NCBI RefSeq assembly: GCF_026790065.1
Contig: NZ_JALAMO010000005.1
Coordinates: forward strand, 62,001 to 126,000
Source of the DNA: Bacillus sp. N13C7
GTDB lineage: Bacteria; Bacillota; Bacilli; Bacillales; Bacillaceae
Direction: 5' to 3'
Length of the DNA: 64,000 nucleotides
Positions 8,536 to 16,287 of the stretch are shown one piece after another. Every line of letters begins with the position of its first letter. Positions within the stretch are counted from its first letter, which is position 1. Under the pieces are notes generated by a model, which saw only the letters and a program-made list of their open reading frames with translations, was not told the origin of the DNA and ran no database searches. The position numbers and the translations under genes are program-made.

Positions 8536-9234
8536 ATGAAAAAGAAAATCAATGCAATTGCTGGTGTGCTTTTATTGATGATCCTTTGTTTTTCCCGGCA
8601 AGCTTATGCAGCATATGATGACCTGCACGAAGGCTATGCAACGTATACAGGGTCAGGTTATTCCGGGGGAGCCTTTCTGCTGGATCCCATTCCTTCCGAT
8701 ATGGAGATTACGGCCATAAACCCGGCAGATCTCAATTATGGAGGAGTGAAAGCGGCACTAGCAGGCTCTTATTTGGAAGTCCAAGGGCCGAAAGGAAAAA
8801 CGATTGTATACGTTACCGATTTGTATCCTGAAGGCGCTCGCGGGGCTCTCGATTTATCGCCTAATGCCTTCAAAAAAATCGGCAATATGAAAGACGGAAA
8901 AATCAATATCAAATGGCGTGTTGTCAAAGCCCCAATCACCGGCAATTTTACGTACCGGATCAAAGAAGGCAGCAGCAGGTGGTGGGCTGCAATCCAAGTC
9001 AGAAATCACAAGTATCCTGTTATGAAAATGGAATATAGTAAAGGCGGAAAGTGGATCAACATGGAGAAAATGGACTATAACCATTTTGTCAGCACTAACG
9101 TAGGGACGGGCCCTCTCACAGTCAGAATTACTGACATCCGCGGAAAGGTTGTGAAAGACACAATACCGAAGCTGCCTGAAAGCGGATCATCCAATGCATA
9201 TACAGTGCCGGGGCATGTACAGTTTCCTGAATAA
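8536..9234 (+). CDS. yoaJ: Secreted bacterial expansin (EXLX1)
   Basis: 232 residues. The start at 8536 (MKKKINAIAG) has GAGGA just upstream; a longer frame from 8509 lacks one. Signal peptide ends near QAYAA. The first domain (double-psi beta barrel) shows YTGSGYSGGAFLLDP, AINPADLNYGGVKAALAG and VTDLYPEGARGALDLSPNAF, including the conserved Asp of expansins. The second (carbohydrate-binding) domain carries the surface aromatics SSRWWAAIQVRNHKYPV. It loosens cellulose-rich walls without hydrolysis and aids root colonisation. A near-consensus Fur box lies 28 bases upstream. A shared terminator at 9244-9270 separates it from the convergent yoaI. Confidence 0.94.
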   Translation: MKKKINAIAGVLLLMILCFSRQAYAAYDDLHEGYATYTGSGYSGGAFLLDPIPSDMEITAINPADLNYGGVKAALAGSYLEVQGPKGKTIVYVTDLYPEGARGALDLSPNAFKKIGNMKDGKINIKWRVVKAPITGNFTYRIKEGSSRWWAAIQVRNHKYPVMKMEYSKGGKWINMEKMDYNHFVSTNVGTGPLTVRITDIRGKVVKDTIPKLPESGSSNAYTVPGHVQFPE

Positions 9235-9243
9235 AAAGTATGA

Positions 9244-9270
9244 AACAGCGGACCTTTTCCCGCTGTTTTG
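9244..9270. terminator. Bidirectional terminator between yoaJ and yoaI
   Basis: AAACAGCGG pairs with CCGCTGTTT, with T residues on the plus side and A-rich sequence on the other. It serves the convergent yoaJ and yoaI. Confidence 0.65.
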
Positions 9271-9281
9271 TATATGAGATA

Positions 9282-10733
9282 TCAATCATCAACATCTGCA
9301 TGTAAAAACGCTTTAATCACATTCACTAGCTCCTGCTTTGGATAACTGGTATACAGCCTGCTTGAAATCCGAATAGGATCTCCGAAAAAGTATCTTTCGT
9401 AATGCGTTTGCCTTGTGCCGAATGAGCTCATGGTTAAATCCCATGCCAAACGGAAAATTTTCACACGTTCTTCAGCATTTGTATTGGCTGCTTGAAGATA
9501 TTGGTCAAGATCCTCCCGTATGTCTGAGTCAAACGCATTTTCTGTCGGCAGTGTCACCATTCCGCTAGCGCCAATTAACTGGATGATTTCAGTAAATCGA
9601 GGATATAGAGTAGGAATGATCGTACTGATGGCTTGAAGAGGTATCAGACTAGGACGCATATAGCCAAATTCATCTAAATGAGCATCATTTTCTGATTTGT
9701 CAGTGAGTGCTTTAATTGTTTCCAATCCCACAATGATTTCAGAAAGCTTTTCTTGTATGTGCTGATATTCAGACACATTGATGGTGTCGACCAGAAGCTG
9801 TGCAACTCCTAATAAAAATTCAATTTTTATCATTTGCCTAATGACGACCTGGTGAAAGGTAAAGGCATGAAAGGAGCTTTTTGTCATAAAGTCTTTGGAT
9901 GCTTCAACATTGTCATAAAAAAACACACGATCCCATGGCACCAGCACGCGATCAAAAACAACAATTGAATCTATTTCTTCATATCTTGAGCTTAAAGGAT
10001 GATTAAAGGCAGATTCGCTTAATACAAATGATTCTCTTGTGATGAATTTGACGCCTTTTGTATTAGATGGAATTGAAAAAGCAAAAGCCTCATCCGTTTC
10101 AAAGAAAAATTTAGGTGCCGAAAAAACCAAGATTTCATCAGTCAAGCCGCCTTGCGTTGCAAGCAGACGCGCGCCTTGTACAATTAATCCTTTTTCGGTC
10201 CTATCAATGACTTTAGCGGATATCGGTTTTTCACTGGAGCCAAAATAGGACTGTGACCGGTTCACTTGCGGGGTAATGAATGTATGGGTAAAGGAAAGGT
10301 CATGTTTAGCGGCTTGCCTATACACGTTTAGTATATGTTCAGGAAAGCAATTTTCTTTATCTCTGAAAAGCTCTGCTGACGATGCAAAGCTCATCATGAC
10401 TGTATTCATATAATCCGGACTTCTCCCCATCATTCCGTGAGTATGTCTCGCCCAATGCTCAATCATGTTCCTTCTTTTTCTCAAATCACTCTTGGTTTTA
10501 GGCTGAAGATATGAGAGACCGATTCGCTCATCTTCTCCGGGAAGACAATAAGTCATTTCATTCAATAACTCATTTTTCGTTTGCAGATCATAAAGCGAGC
10601 TTTTTGTTTTGAGTATCCCTTTAAAAGCAGGATGATCAGAAATGTTACCTTCTATTTTTTCGCCATCATACCATATTTCGTTTTTTAGTTTATTTAATCG
10701 GTCAATGTATGCTTCTCCATTGATGATCCCCAT
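9282..10733 (-). CDS. yoaI: 4-hydroxyphenylacetate 3-monooxygenase (HpaB family) YoaI
   Basis: 483 residues, the usual size of FADH2-dependent HpaB oxygenases. Family segments include HWARHTHGMMGRSPDYMNTVMMSFA near residue 93, FTHTFITPQVNRS near residue 150, GLIVQGARLLATQG, VVFDRVLVPWDRVFFYDN near residue 260, and the C-terminal TRQTHYERYFFGDP. It would hydroxylate 4-hydroxyphenylacetate or a related phenol next to the existing hydroxyl, using reduced flavin from a separate reductase. No reductase gene is adjacent. GGAG lies upstream of the ATG on the minus strand. The physiological substrate is not shown by the sequence. Confidence 0.88.
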   Translation of the reverse strand: MGIINGEAYIDRLNKLKNEIWYDGEKIEGNISDHPAFKGILKTKSSLYDLQTKNELLNEMTYCLPGEDERIGLSYLQPKTKSDLRKRRNMIEHWARHTHGMMGRSPDYMNTVMMSFASSAELFRDKENCFPEHILNVYRQAAKHDLSFTHTFITPQVNRSQSYFGSSEKPISAKVIDRTEKGLIVQGARLLATQGGLTDEILVFSAPKFFFETDEAFAFSIPSNTKGVKFITRESFVLSESAFNHPLSSRYEEIDSIVVFDRVLVPWDRVFFYDNVEASKDFMTKSSFHAFTFHQVVIRQMIKIEFLLGVAQLLVDTINVSEYQHIQEKLSEIIVGLETIKALTDKSENDAHLDEFGYMRPSLIPLQAISTIIPTLYPRFTEIIQLIGASGMVTLPTENAFDSDIREDLDQYLQAANTNAEERVKIFRLAWDLTMSSFGTRQTHYERYFFGDPIRISSRLYTSYPKQELVNVIKAFLHADVDD

Positions 10734-10893
10734 TTGAATTTCGCTCCTTCACATCATGCTGCGTATTGTCATTATATTTGCAAAAGAAATGCCTGTTCAG
10801 CCATTTTGGGAAAGGAAAAGCCTTTTTTGGTATGACTTAACAGAAAAAAGGCGACTCAAATACTACGCAGACAGCAACGCAAAAACATCTCTA

Positions 10894-10919
10894 TAAACCT
10901 TTCTAACACATGTCGATAT
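10894..10919 (+). promoter_or_regulatory. Sigma-D (motility) promoter for yoaH
   Basis: TAAA (10894-10897), a 14-base spacer, then GTCGATAT (10912-10919) matches the sigma-D consensus TAAA-N14-16-GCCGATAT with one mismatch. It lies about 70 bases before the chemoreceptor gene. Confidence 0.75.
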
Positions 10920-10990
10920 TATTAACATGGGCATAAACGAATTGCATTCAAGTGCTCAACCATTACATTGTGCAGAAAGGGAAACGACAC

Positions 10991-12676
10991 ATGAAAGTGA
11001 AAACCAAATTGCTGAGCATTATATCAATATTAGTTGTTTCGATCATTGGAATTGGAAGCACCTCGGTTTTTATGATTTCTTCTACTGTGAAAAAGAACGA
11101 AGAACTTAAAGACAAAATGGAATTCCAAAAAGAAATGAAATACATCCAATATCAATTGACCGGAATCTCAAATGATGAAAGAGGCTTCCTGATTACTGGA
11201 GACAAAGAATATGACGAGGGAATGAAGAAAAAAGCAGACAATATTGTAAAGAGCCTTGATCGGGTCAACCACTTGGCTGATAAAGAGAACGATCGGTCAA
11301 ATATCGAAGACATTAAGACAAGTTTTACTCAGTATAGAGCTTTAAATCAGCAAGTGCTAACAGCCTACTCTTCCGATTCACAAAAAGCAGAAACCATTCA
11401 TTTTGGAGAAGAAAGAACGTTAAGAAAAGAGGTCGTAGATCCGGCTGTTAATAAACTGTCTGACCACCTGGATCAAGAGGTGGAGGAGCTAAAAGGTGAA
11501 ATACGGGGCAATGGCCAAAAGAGTCAATGGTTCATCATCATCGTCACAGCAATATCAGTGATGGTAGGCATTGTTTTAAGCTTATTGCTGTTAAAGTCCA
11601 TTTTGGTGCCGCTAAGAAGCATCAATAAGCAGCTGGAGGAAATTGCTCACGGCGAGGCAGACTTAACCAAAAAAGTCAATGTGAAAAATAAAGACGAATT
11701 TGGCCAGCTTGCCCAATCTTTCAATTCTTTTACCCATTCATTAACTCAAATTGTGAAGCAGATCAGCAGTTCATCTGAACAAGTGGCCGCATCTTCCGAA
11801 GAATTGTCGGCAAGCGCGGAAGAATCGAAATCATCTTCTGCACATATTTCCCGAGCCATGCAGCAGGCTGCCGACAGCAATGTGAAGCAAAGCTCGATGA
11901 CAGGTAAGAGTGCGGAATCCATTACTGAATTATTAGACAGTATATCATCTGTTGCTGCAAATACAGGGAGCATAGCGGATCTTTCTTCTTCGATGAGGGA
12001 CAAAGCTGAAATAGGATCTAAGTCCGTTAACAAAATGTTAGATCAGATGAAATTCATTGATAAATCTGTAGATTCAGCCGGCAATGGCTTGAAGGAATTA
12101 GTAGCGAGTACAGCAGAGATCAGCGATATATCTTCGCTAATCACAACTATTTCCGAGCAGACAAATTTATTGGCGCTAAATGCTGCGATCGAGGCGGCCA
12201 GAGCAGGAGAGCAAGGAAAAGGGTTTGCTGTAGTGGCAGAAGAAGTCCGGAAATTGGCGGACGAAACAAATAATTCTGCAAACCACATCCAATCGGTGGT
12301 AACAACCATCCAAAATGAATCGATAGAAACGGTAAATAATATTAAGGTTGTTCAAGAAAATGTGAGCTCAGGTATTGTTCTATCACAAGAGGCAACCGGA
12401 AATTTCAATGAAATCCTGAATCTGGTTGAACAAGTCACTTCTCAAATACAAGAAGTCGCAGCGGCAACTCAACAGCTTACATCAGGCGTTGAAGTCATTC
12501 AGCATACGGTTCATACTTTAGCCGCCGGTACAAAAGAAACGTCTGCCAATACAGAAGCGGTTGCAAAATCATCACAGGAACAGCTGAATTCAATGGAGGA
12601 AATCTCCTATGCTGCAGAATCTTTATCCCAGTTGGCGGAAGAACTTCAAACTGTCATTAATCGTTTTAAATTTTAA
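10991..12676 (+). CDS. yoaH: Methyl-accepting chemotaxis protein YoaH
   Basis: 561 residues from ATG 10991, preceded by AGAAAGGG; an upstream in-frame ATG at 10952 has no ribosome site. Domains in order: first membrane helix (about residues 7-30), an extracellular four-helix-type sensor with [26 protein letters not shown], a second helix (about 180-205), HAMP ([23 protein letters not shown]), and a long cytoplasmic coiled coil with the receptor tip [20 protein letters not shown] and [17 protein letters not shown]. The ligand is unknown. The tip binds CheA and CheW. A sigma-D promoter and a terminator at 12693-12722 make it a single-gene motility transcript. Confidence 0.94.
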   Translation: MKVKTKLLSIISILVVSIIGIGSTSVFMISSTVKKNEELKDKMEFQKEMKYIQYQLTGISNDERGFLITGDKEYDEGMKKKADNIVKSLDRVNHLADKENDRSNIEDIKTSFTQYRALNQQVLTAYSSDSQKAETIHFGEERTLRKEVVDPAVNKLSDHLDQEVEELKGEIRGNGQKSQWFIIIVTAISVMVGIVLSLLLLKSILVPLRSINKQLEEIAHGEADLTKKVNVKNKDEFGQLAQSFNSFTHSLTQIVKQISSSSEQVAASSEELSASAEESKSSSAHISRAMQQAADSNVKQSSMTGKSAESITELLDSISSVAANTGSIADLSSSMRDKAEIGSKSVNKMLDQMKFIDKSVDSAGNGLKELVASTAEISDISSLITTISEQTNLLALNAAIEAARAGEQGKGFAVVAEEVRKLADETNNSANHIQSVVTTIQNESIETVNNIKVVQENVSSGIVLSQEATGNFNEILNLVEQVTSQIQEVAAATQQLTSGVEVIQHTVHTLAAGTKETSANTEAVAKSSQEQLNSMEEISYAAESLSQLAEELQTVINRFKF

Positions 12677-12692
12677 TGTGGTTACATGACGT

Positions 12693-12722
12693 AAAAACCC
12701 CATCTTATTCGGTGGGGTTTTT
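12693..12722 (+). terminator. Terminator after yoaH
   Basis: AAAACCCCA pairs with TGGGGTTTT, followed by T residues. Confidence 0.75.
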
Positions 12723-12795
12723 ACTGGCTTTCGTGCGGTTGTTTCTTAAAACGGAGCTAACATGCTTCTTTTAAGTCAGCCTCGTTTGATCAAAA

Positions 12796-13098
12796 TTAGT
12801 CCAAATTTTGATCGATTGTCCCTTCAAAATAGTCATCGCTGACTTGCTCATGAGTTTCAGCCAATCCTTTTTCCAATTGCGAGCTTCCTTTATAATCTGA
12901 GGGATTAAAATATCTTCCAGCCACATCCGTAGTGTCATTGATGTTTTCTTTATTATGAGCTTGGGTTTCAGCTTTTACATTCTCTGAATCATCACTTACA
13001 TTTAAAGATTGCTGAAAATCATATTCCTTGTCTAATGAAGAAAATCTTTTGTAGTCATCCGGTCTGTCTGCTCCATTTTTTTGAGCCACTTTACTCAC
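12796..13098 (-). CDS. Small hydrophilic protein, YozQ-like (DUF4025)
   Basis: 100 residues, very acidic and polar, with no hydrophobic segment. The C-terminal half, GRYFNPSDYKGSSQLEKGLA and THEQVSDDYFEGTID, resembles what I recall of the DUF4025/YozQ group; this is from memory, not a search. The N-terminal half (KYDFQQSL region, many Asn, Asp and Ser) looks disordered. Function unknown. A second tiny hydrophilic gene at 13147-13269 lies 48 bases upstream on the same strand and may share the transcript. Composition and size would suit a spore- or stress-related product, but the sequence does not prove it. Confidence 0.6.
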   Translation of the reverse strand: MSKVAQKNGADRPDDYKRFSSLDKEYDFQQSLNVSDDSENVKAETQAHNKENINDTTDVAGRYFNPSDYKGSSQLEKGLAETHEQVSDDYFEGTIDQNLD

Positions 13099-13146
13099 TC
13101 CAGACTATTGAAATTTTACTGTGTCTATGCCTTAAAGGCCAAAAAC

Positions 13147-13269
13147 TTATTTCGCTCTTTTAGGATCAGAACCATGTTTTTTAGGATCATCTACTTTAAA
13201 AGCTGTTTCAGTTTCATGGTCATTTCTTGTTTGTTCAATACTTGAATTTTGAATTCCTTTTTTACTCAT
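13147..13269 (-). CDS. 40-residue hydrophilic small protein
   Basis: Reads MSKKGIQNSSIEQTRNDH and ends in DDPKKHGSDPKRAK. AAAGGGGTG lies 6 bases before the ATG, a strong ribosome site. It is highly charged, with no hydrophobic stretch. It is directly upstream of the DUF4025-like gene on the same strand and possibly forms a two-gene unit. I do not recognise a family. Confidence 0.55.
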   Translation of the reverse strand: MSKKGIQNSSIEQTRNDHETETAFKVDDPKKHGSDPKRAK

Positions 13270-13518
13270 TGATGTCACCCCTTTACGAAAAGTGTTGAAA
13301 TATCAACTCTTCTTATTCTGTCTGTTGGAAAGCTATTCATTCCCTTTTTTTTCGTTGATTCCCCCCATTAGGAAAAGAGCCAGTTTTATGTCAGGCGTAT
13401 ATTTGTCATTTTTGAAACCTTTCATTCGTACATTGCGTATATGAAGAGGCTGTAAAGAACTGGGGACATTTTGTTTTGATGTGACAATCTTACTTATCAT
13501 AAAGAGGAGAAATCGAAA

Positions 13519-13741
13519 ATGATTATGGTGAAAAATGGAGATTCGATAAAGGTTGTATTTGTGTTTCAAAAAAGCGAACAGATTGAAGAAGTTGAGAGTT
13601 GAGCTAAACTCAGCACAGTTGTCTGCTTTATTACACTCAAATCAGGTATGGATCGAAACGTTCAGCCAGAACCTCAAAATTGAAAACACCGTTTGGTCTT
13701 ACGGCAATCATCATGTATCTTTACAAGTTTATTTAAAATAG
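13519..13741 (+). pseudogene. Possible frameshifted small gene, unknown
   Basis: A frame opens at ATG 13519 (MIMVKNGDSIKVVFVF) with AGAGGAG 9 bases upstream and stops at a TGA near 13600. The adjacent frame then continues LRVELNSAQLSALLHSNQVW to TAG at 13739-13741. Joining them by a single-base slip near 13590 gives one coherent 70-75 residue protein. Neither half alone looks complete. It is either a broken small gene or two overlapping short frames. The function is unknown. Confidence 0.4.
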
Positions 13742-13831
13742 AAAATGGTGACTAGATTGAGAGCATCCGCCGCATTACAGTTTCTTTAGTGTGTCCATGT
13801 CCATTAATCACAAAATAGTGCTATAAGATTG

Positions 13832-13859
13832 TTGAAATCTTCACAGTTACCTTTACAAT
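13832..13859 (+). promoter_or_regulatory. Promoter of the LacI-type regulator gene
   Basis: TTGAAA (13832-13837), a 16-base spacer, TACAAT (13854-13859). The operator-like AGAGCGCTTTCG lies just downstream (13869-13884), which suits autoregulation. Confidence 0.55.
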
Positions 13860-13868
13860 AGCCTATAT

Positions 13869-13884
13869 AGAGCGCTTTCGAAAT
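13869..13884. promoter_or_regulatory. LacI-family operator-like site 1
   Basis: AGAGCGCTTTCGAAAT shares the AGCGCTTT core with the sites at 15108, 15172 and 15294. It lies between the putative -10 and the regulator start. Confidence 0.55.
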
Positions 13885-13935
13885 CATGCATGTTTTTAGC
13901 TGGCCACTTGTGCGGAGAAAGAGGTTTTTAGCAAA

Positions 13936-14931
13936 ATGAAAACTACAATCTATGATGTGGCAGAAAAAGCCGGTGTATCCATTTCAACAGTTTCAAAAGT
14001 GATCAATCACCAGCCGGTTGGGATGAAATCAAAACAAAAAGTGCTGGATGCCATGCAAGAGCTGAATTATAAGCCAAGTGTGCTTGCATCAGCATTAACT
14101 GGGAAACGGACTTCGACAATAGGATTCCTTTTACCGGATATAGCTAATCCGCTGATTGCAGAAATGGCACGCAGAGTAGAGGATCGGGCACACGAATATG
14201 GATTTAATCTCGTCATTTGCAGTACAGATTTAAAATCAGAGAAGGAAGAGAGATACGTCTCATTATTAAGGCAGAAGCGTGTGGACGGGTTTATTTTAGC
14301 CGGGGGGTTTCGAAATAAAGAGGTTATTCATGAGTTAATCCGCGACAACATACCCGTTATCCTTCTTTCGGAATCACAGCCATACTCATCTGTTACAACA
14401 GTTACGGTTGATAATTTCCTGGGAGGGTATGAATTAGCCGCACATTTAATTTCGCTTGGCCACACAAGGATTGCGGTCGTTGCAGAGGACAATGCAAGCA
14501 GCCGGGAACGAATTCGCGGATATTCACAGGCATTACAAGAGTCTGATCTTGATGTTCACGAAGGTCTGATTGTTGTAACAGATTCAACGGCCGAATCCGC
14601 ACAGACTATGGCCTCTTCATTATTACAATCTTCTAATCCGCCTACGGCTATAATTTGTTGTAATGATATATTGGCGATTGGAGCCCTTCTTGCTGCACGA
14701 GAAAAGCATGTGCAGGTTCCCGAAGAACTTTCCATTACGGGCTTTGATAATACACTGTTATCAAAAAGCAGTGATCCTCCTTTGACAACAGTTGAAGTCC
14801 CTGTCCAAAGTATGTGTTCACAGGCAGTGGATTTACTGATCGGGGAGATAGAAGGTAAAGCTTCAGAAAAACAAAAAATTTTAGTATTGCCGAAATTAAT
14901 TGTCCGAAAATCCACGAGCTGTCTTCGCTGA
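13936..14931 (+). CDS. LacI/GalR family transcriptional regulator (DegA-like)
   Basis: 331 residues. The N-terminal helix-turn-helix TIYDVAEKAGVSISTVSKVIN, the hinge helix KPSVLASALTGKRT, and a periplasmic-binding-like core with IGFLLPDIANPLIAEMARR and the late SITGFDNTLLSKSSDPPLTTV are the standard LacI/GalR order and length. The hinge and ligand-domain text is close to B. subtilis DegA, but the neighbours differ from the degA locus. The effector is probably a sugar or sugar derivative. Its own promoter is followed by an operator-like site, and similar palindromes precede the downstream sugar genes, so it most likely represses itself and them. Two terminators separate it from those genes. 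Confidence 0.9.
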   Translation: MKTTIYDVAEKAGVSISTVSKVINHQPVGMKSKQKVLDAMQELNYKPSVLASALTGKRTSTIGFLLPDIANPLIAEMARRVEDRAHEYGFNLVICSTDLKSEKEERYVSLLRQKRVDGFILAGGFRNKEVIHELIRDNIPVILLSESQPYSSVTTVTVDNFLGGYELAAHLISLGHTRIAVVAEDNASSRERIRGYSQALQESDLDVHEGLIVVTDSTAESAQTMASSLLQSSNPPTAIICCNDILAIGALLAAREKHVQVPEELSITGFDNTLLSKSSDPPLTTVEVPVQSMCSQAVDLLIGEIEGKASEKQKILVLPKLIVRKSTSCLR

Positions 14932-14957
14932 AGCTTTGAATTATGTTCTATTTATTT

Positions 14958-14987
14958 AGCAGCTGGTTTATGAACCGCTGCTTTTTT
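14958..14987 (+). terminator. Terminator after the LacI-type gene
   Basis: AGCAGC-T-GGTT pairs with AACC-GCTGCT, followed by six T. Confidence 0.65.
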
Positions 14988-15025
14988 GCTGTTGGCCAAA
15001 AGAAAATCGAAAAAACGAAAAGTCA

Positions 15026-15053
15026 AAGCTGTTCGGGTTCAGCTTATTTTTTT
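15026..15053 (+). terminator. Second terminator-like hairpin
   Basis: AAGCTG (15026-15031) pairs with CAGCTT (15040-15045), followed by ATTTTTTT. It reinforces the stop between the regulator gene and the sugar genes. Confidence 0.5.
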
Positions 15054-15107
15054 GCCAAAAATATTTACAAAATATACTGAATATTATACAATTAGCTAGC
15101 AATTAAA

Positions 15108-15119
15108 GAAAGCGCTTTC
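15108..15119. promoter_or_regulatory. LacI-family operator-like site 2
   Basis: GAAAGCGCTTTC is a perfect 12-base palindrome in the leader of the sugar isomerase gene. Confidence 0.6.
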
Positions 15120-15171
15120 GATTTGTTATTGCACGGTCTGTTAGTAAAGTCTAACCAAACATTTAAAGATT

Positions 15172-15195
15172 ATAATATAAAGCGCTTTATATTAT
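15172..15195. promoter_or_regulatory. LacI-family operator-like site 3 (24-bp perfect palindrome)
   Basis: Every base from 15172 to 15195 pairs with its mirror around the centre of AGCGCT (15181-15186). The flanks are A/T. This is the longest palindrome of the set and probably the main operator for the downstream operon. Confidence 0.7.
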
Positions 15196-15293
15196 GGGTG
15201 CTGCAATGATGAATAATAACTTATACAAACCGCTGCTGTTAAAACAAAGGAAAATGGATGTTGTTTTAAACCAATATGTGATCCTCCTAAAAG

Positions 15294-15303
15294 AAAGCGC
15301 TTT
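15294..15303. promoter_or_regulatory. LacI-family operator-like site 4
   Basis: AAAGCGCTTT palindrome 46 bases before the start of the sugar isomerase gene. The stretch 14932-15348 otherwise holds only two hairpins, sites 2 and 3, and a 39-codon frame at 15206-15325 without a good ribosome site. Confidence 0.6.
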
Positions 15304-15348
15304 ATTTAAATGGTTTATCAATTAAAAATTTGATTAGAGGTGTTGGGA

Positions 15349-16272
15349 ATGAGTATTCACATTGCTGGTGCGCCTTGCTGCTGGGGTGTAGATGATCCGA
15401 AAAATCCATTTCTTCCGCCATGGGAGAGAGTGCTGCAGGAGGCATCACAAGCCGGTTATAAAGGGATCGAGCTGGGTCCGTACGGCTATATTCCGATGGA
15501 CGTCGAACGAGTACGAGCGGAGCTTTTTAAAAACAATTTGTCCATTATTGCCGGTACCATTTTTGATGATTTAGTAACGTCGTCTAATTTAGAACATTTG
15601 CTGCAGCAGGCAGACGATATATGTTCTCTCATGACAACACTCCCTTTCTCTTTGCAGGAAAAAAAGGGGGGCTTTACACCGCCTTATTTGGTCCTGATTG
15701 ACTGGGGTCATGACGAAAGAGATTATAAGGCGGGGCATCCTGATCAAGCGAAACGGTTATCTAAAAAGGATTGGGACTGCATGATGTCTCATATTCGGAC
15801 AATCGCGGTTCGGGCGTGGGAGCGGTATGGCGTGCGGGCCGTCATCCATCCTCATGCAGGGGGATATATTGAATTTGAGGATGAGATTCAGCAATTACTA
15901 AAGGATATACCATATGATATTGCGGGGCTTTGTCTTGATACAGGTCATTTATATTATTCAAAGATGGATCCGGAACAATGGCTGCGGGACTATGCAGACC
16001 GTGTCGACTATATCCATTTTAAAGACATTGATGAACATGTTTATCAACAAGTAATGGGTGAGCATATCCGCTTTTTTGATGCTTGCGCAAAAGGAGTCAT
16101 GTGTCCGATCGGACAAGGAATTATTGATTATGAAGCGATTTACAAGTTGCTAATAGACATTCACTATCACGGCTACATTACGATCGAACAGGAACGTGAT
16201 CCGAGAAACTCTGATACTAGTTTAAGAGATGTCAGCCAGAGCATTGCTTATTTAAAAAAACTTGGTTATTAG
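15349..16272 (+). CDS. Sugar phosphate isomerase/epimerase-like TIM-barrel protein (IolE-type)
   Basis: 307 residues from ATG 15349 (MSIHIAGAPCCWGVDDP), with GAGGTG 7 bases upstream; a GTG at 15340 overlaps that site. It has the AP-endonuclease-2/xylose-isomerase-like fold signatures: GYKGIELGPYGYIP near the N-terminus, RAVIHPHAGGYIEFEDEI mid-protein, GLCLDTGHLYYSKMDP, YIHFKDID and YHGYITIEQERDP near the end, giving the usual metal-binding His, Asp and Glu. Relatives include inosose dehydratase (IolE) and sugar epimerases. The exact substrate is unknown. It is followed 15 bases later by a Gfo/Idh/MocA oxidoreductase, and the pair looks like an oxidation-isomerisation module for an unusual sugar or inositol. 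Confidence 0.85.
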   Translation: MSIHIAGAPCCWGVDDPKNPFLPPWERVLQEASQAGYKGIELGPYGYIPMDVERVRAELFKNNLSIIAGTIFDDLVTSSNLEHLLQQADDICSLMTTLPFSLQEKKGGFTPPYLVLIDWGHDERDYKAGHPDQAKRLSKKDWDCMMSHIRTIAVRAWERYGVRAVIHPHAGGYIEFEDEIQQLLKDIPYDIAGLCLDTGHLYYSKMDPEQWLRDYADRVDYIHFKDIDEHVYQQVMGEHIRFFDACAKGVMCPIGQGIIDYEAIYKLLIDIHYHGYITIEQERDPRNSDTSLRDVSQSIAYLKKLGY

Positions 16273-16287
16273 CAGGGGGGAACCAGG

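Noticed and set aside
15206-15325. A 39-codon frame between the LacI gene and the sugar isomerase gene.
   Set aside because: No good ribosome site, it overlaps the operator sites and has no recognisable content.
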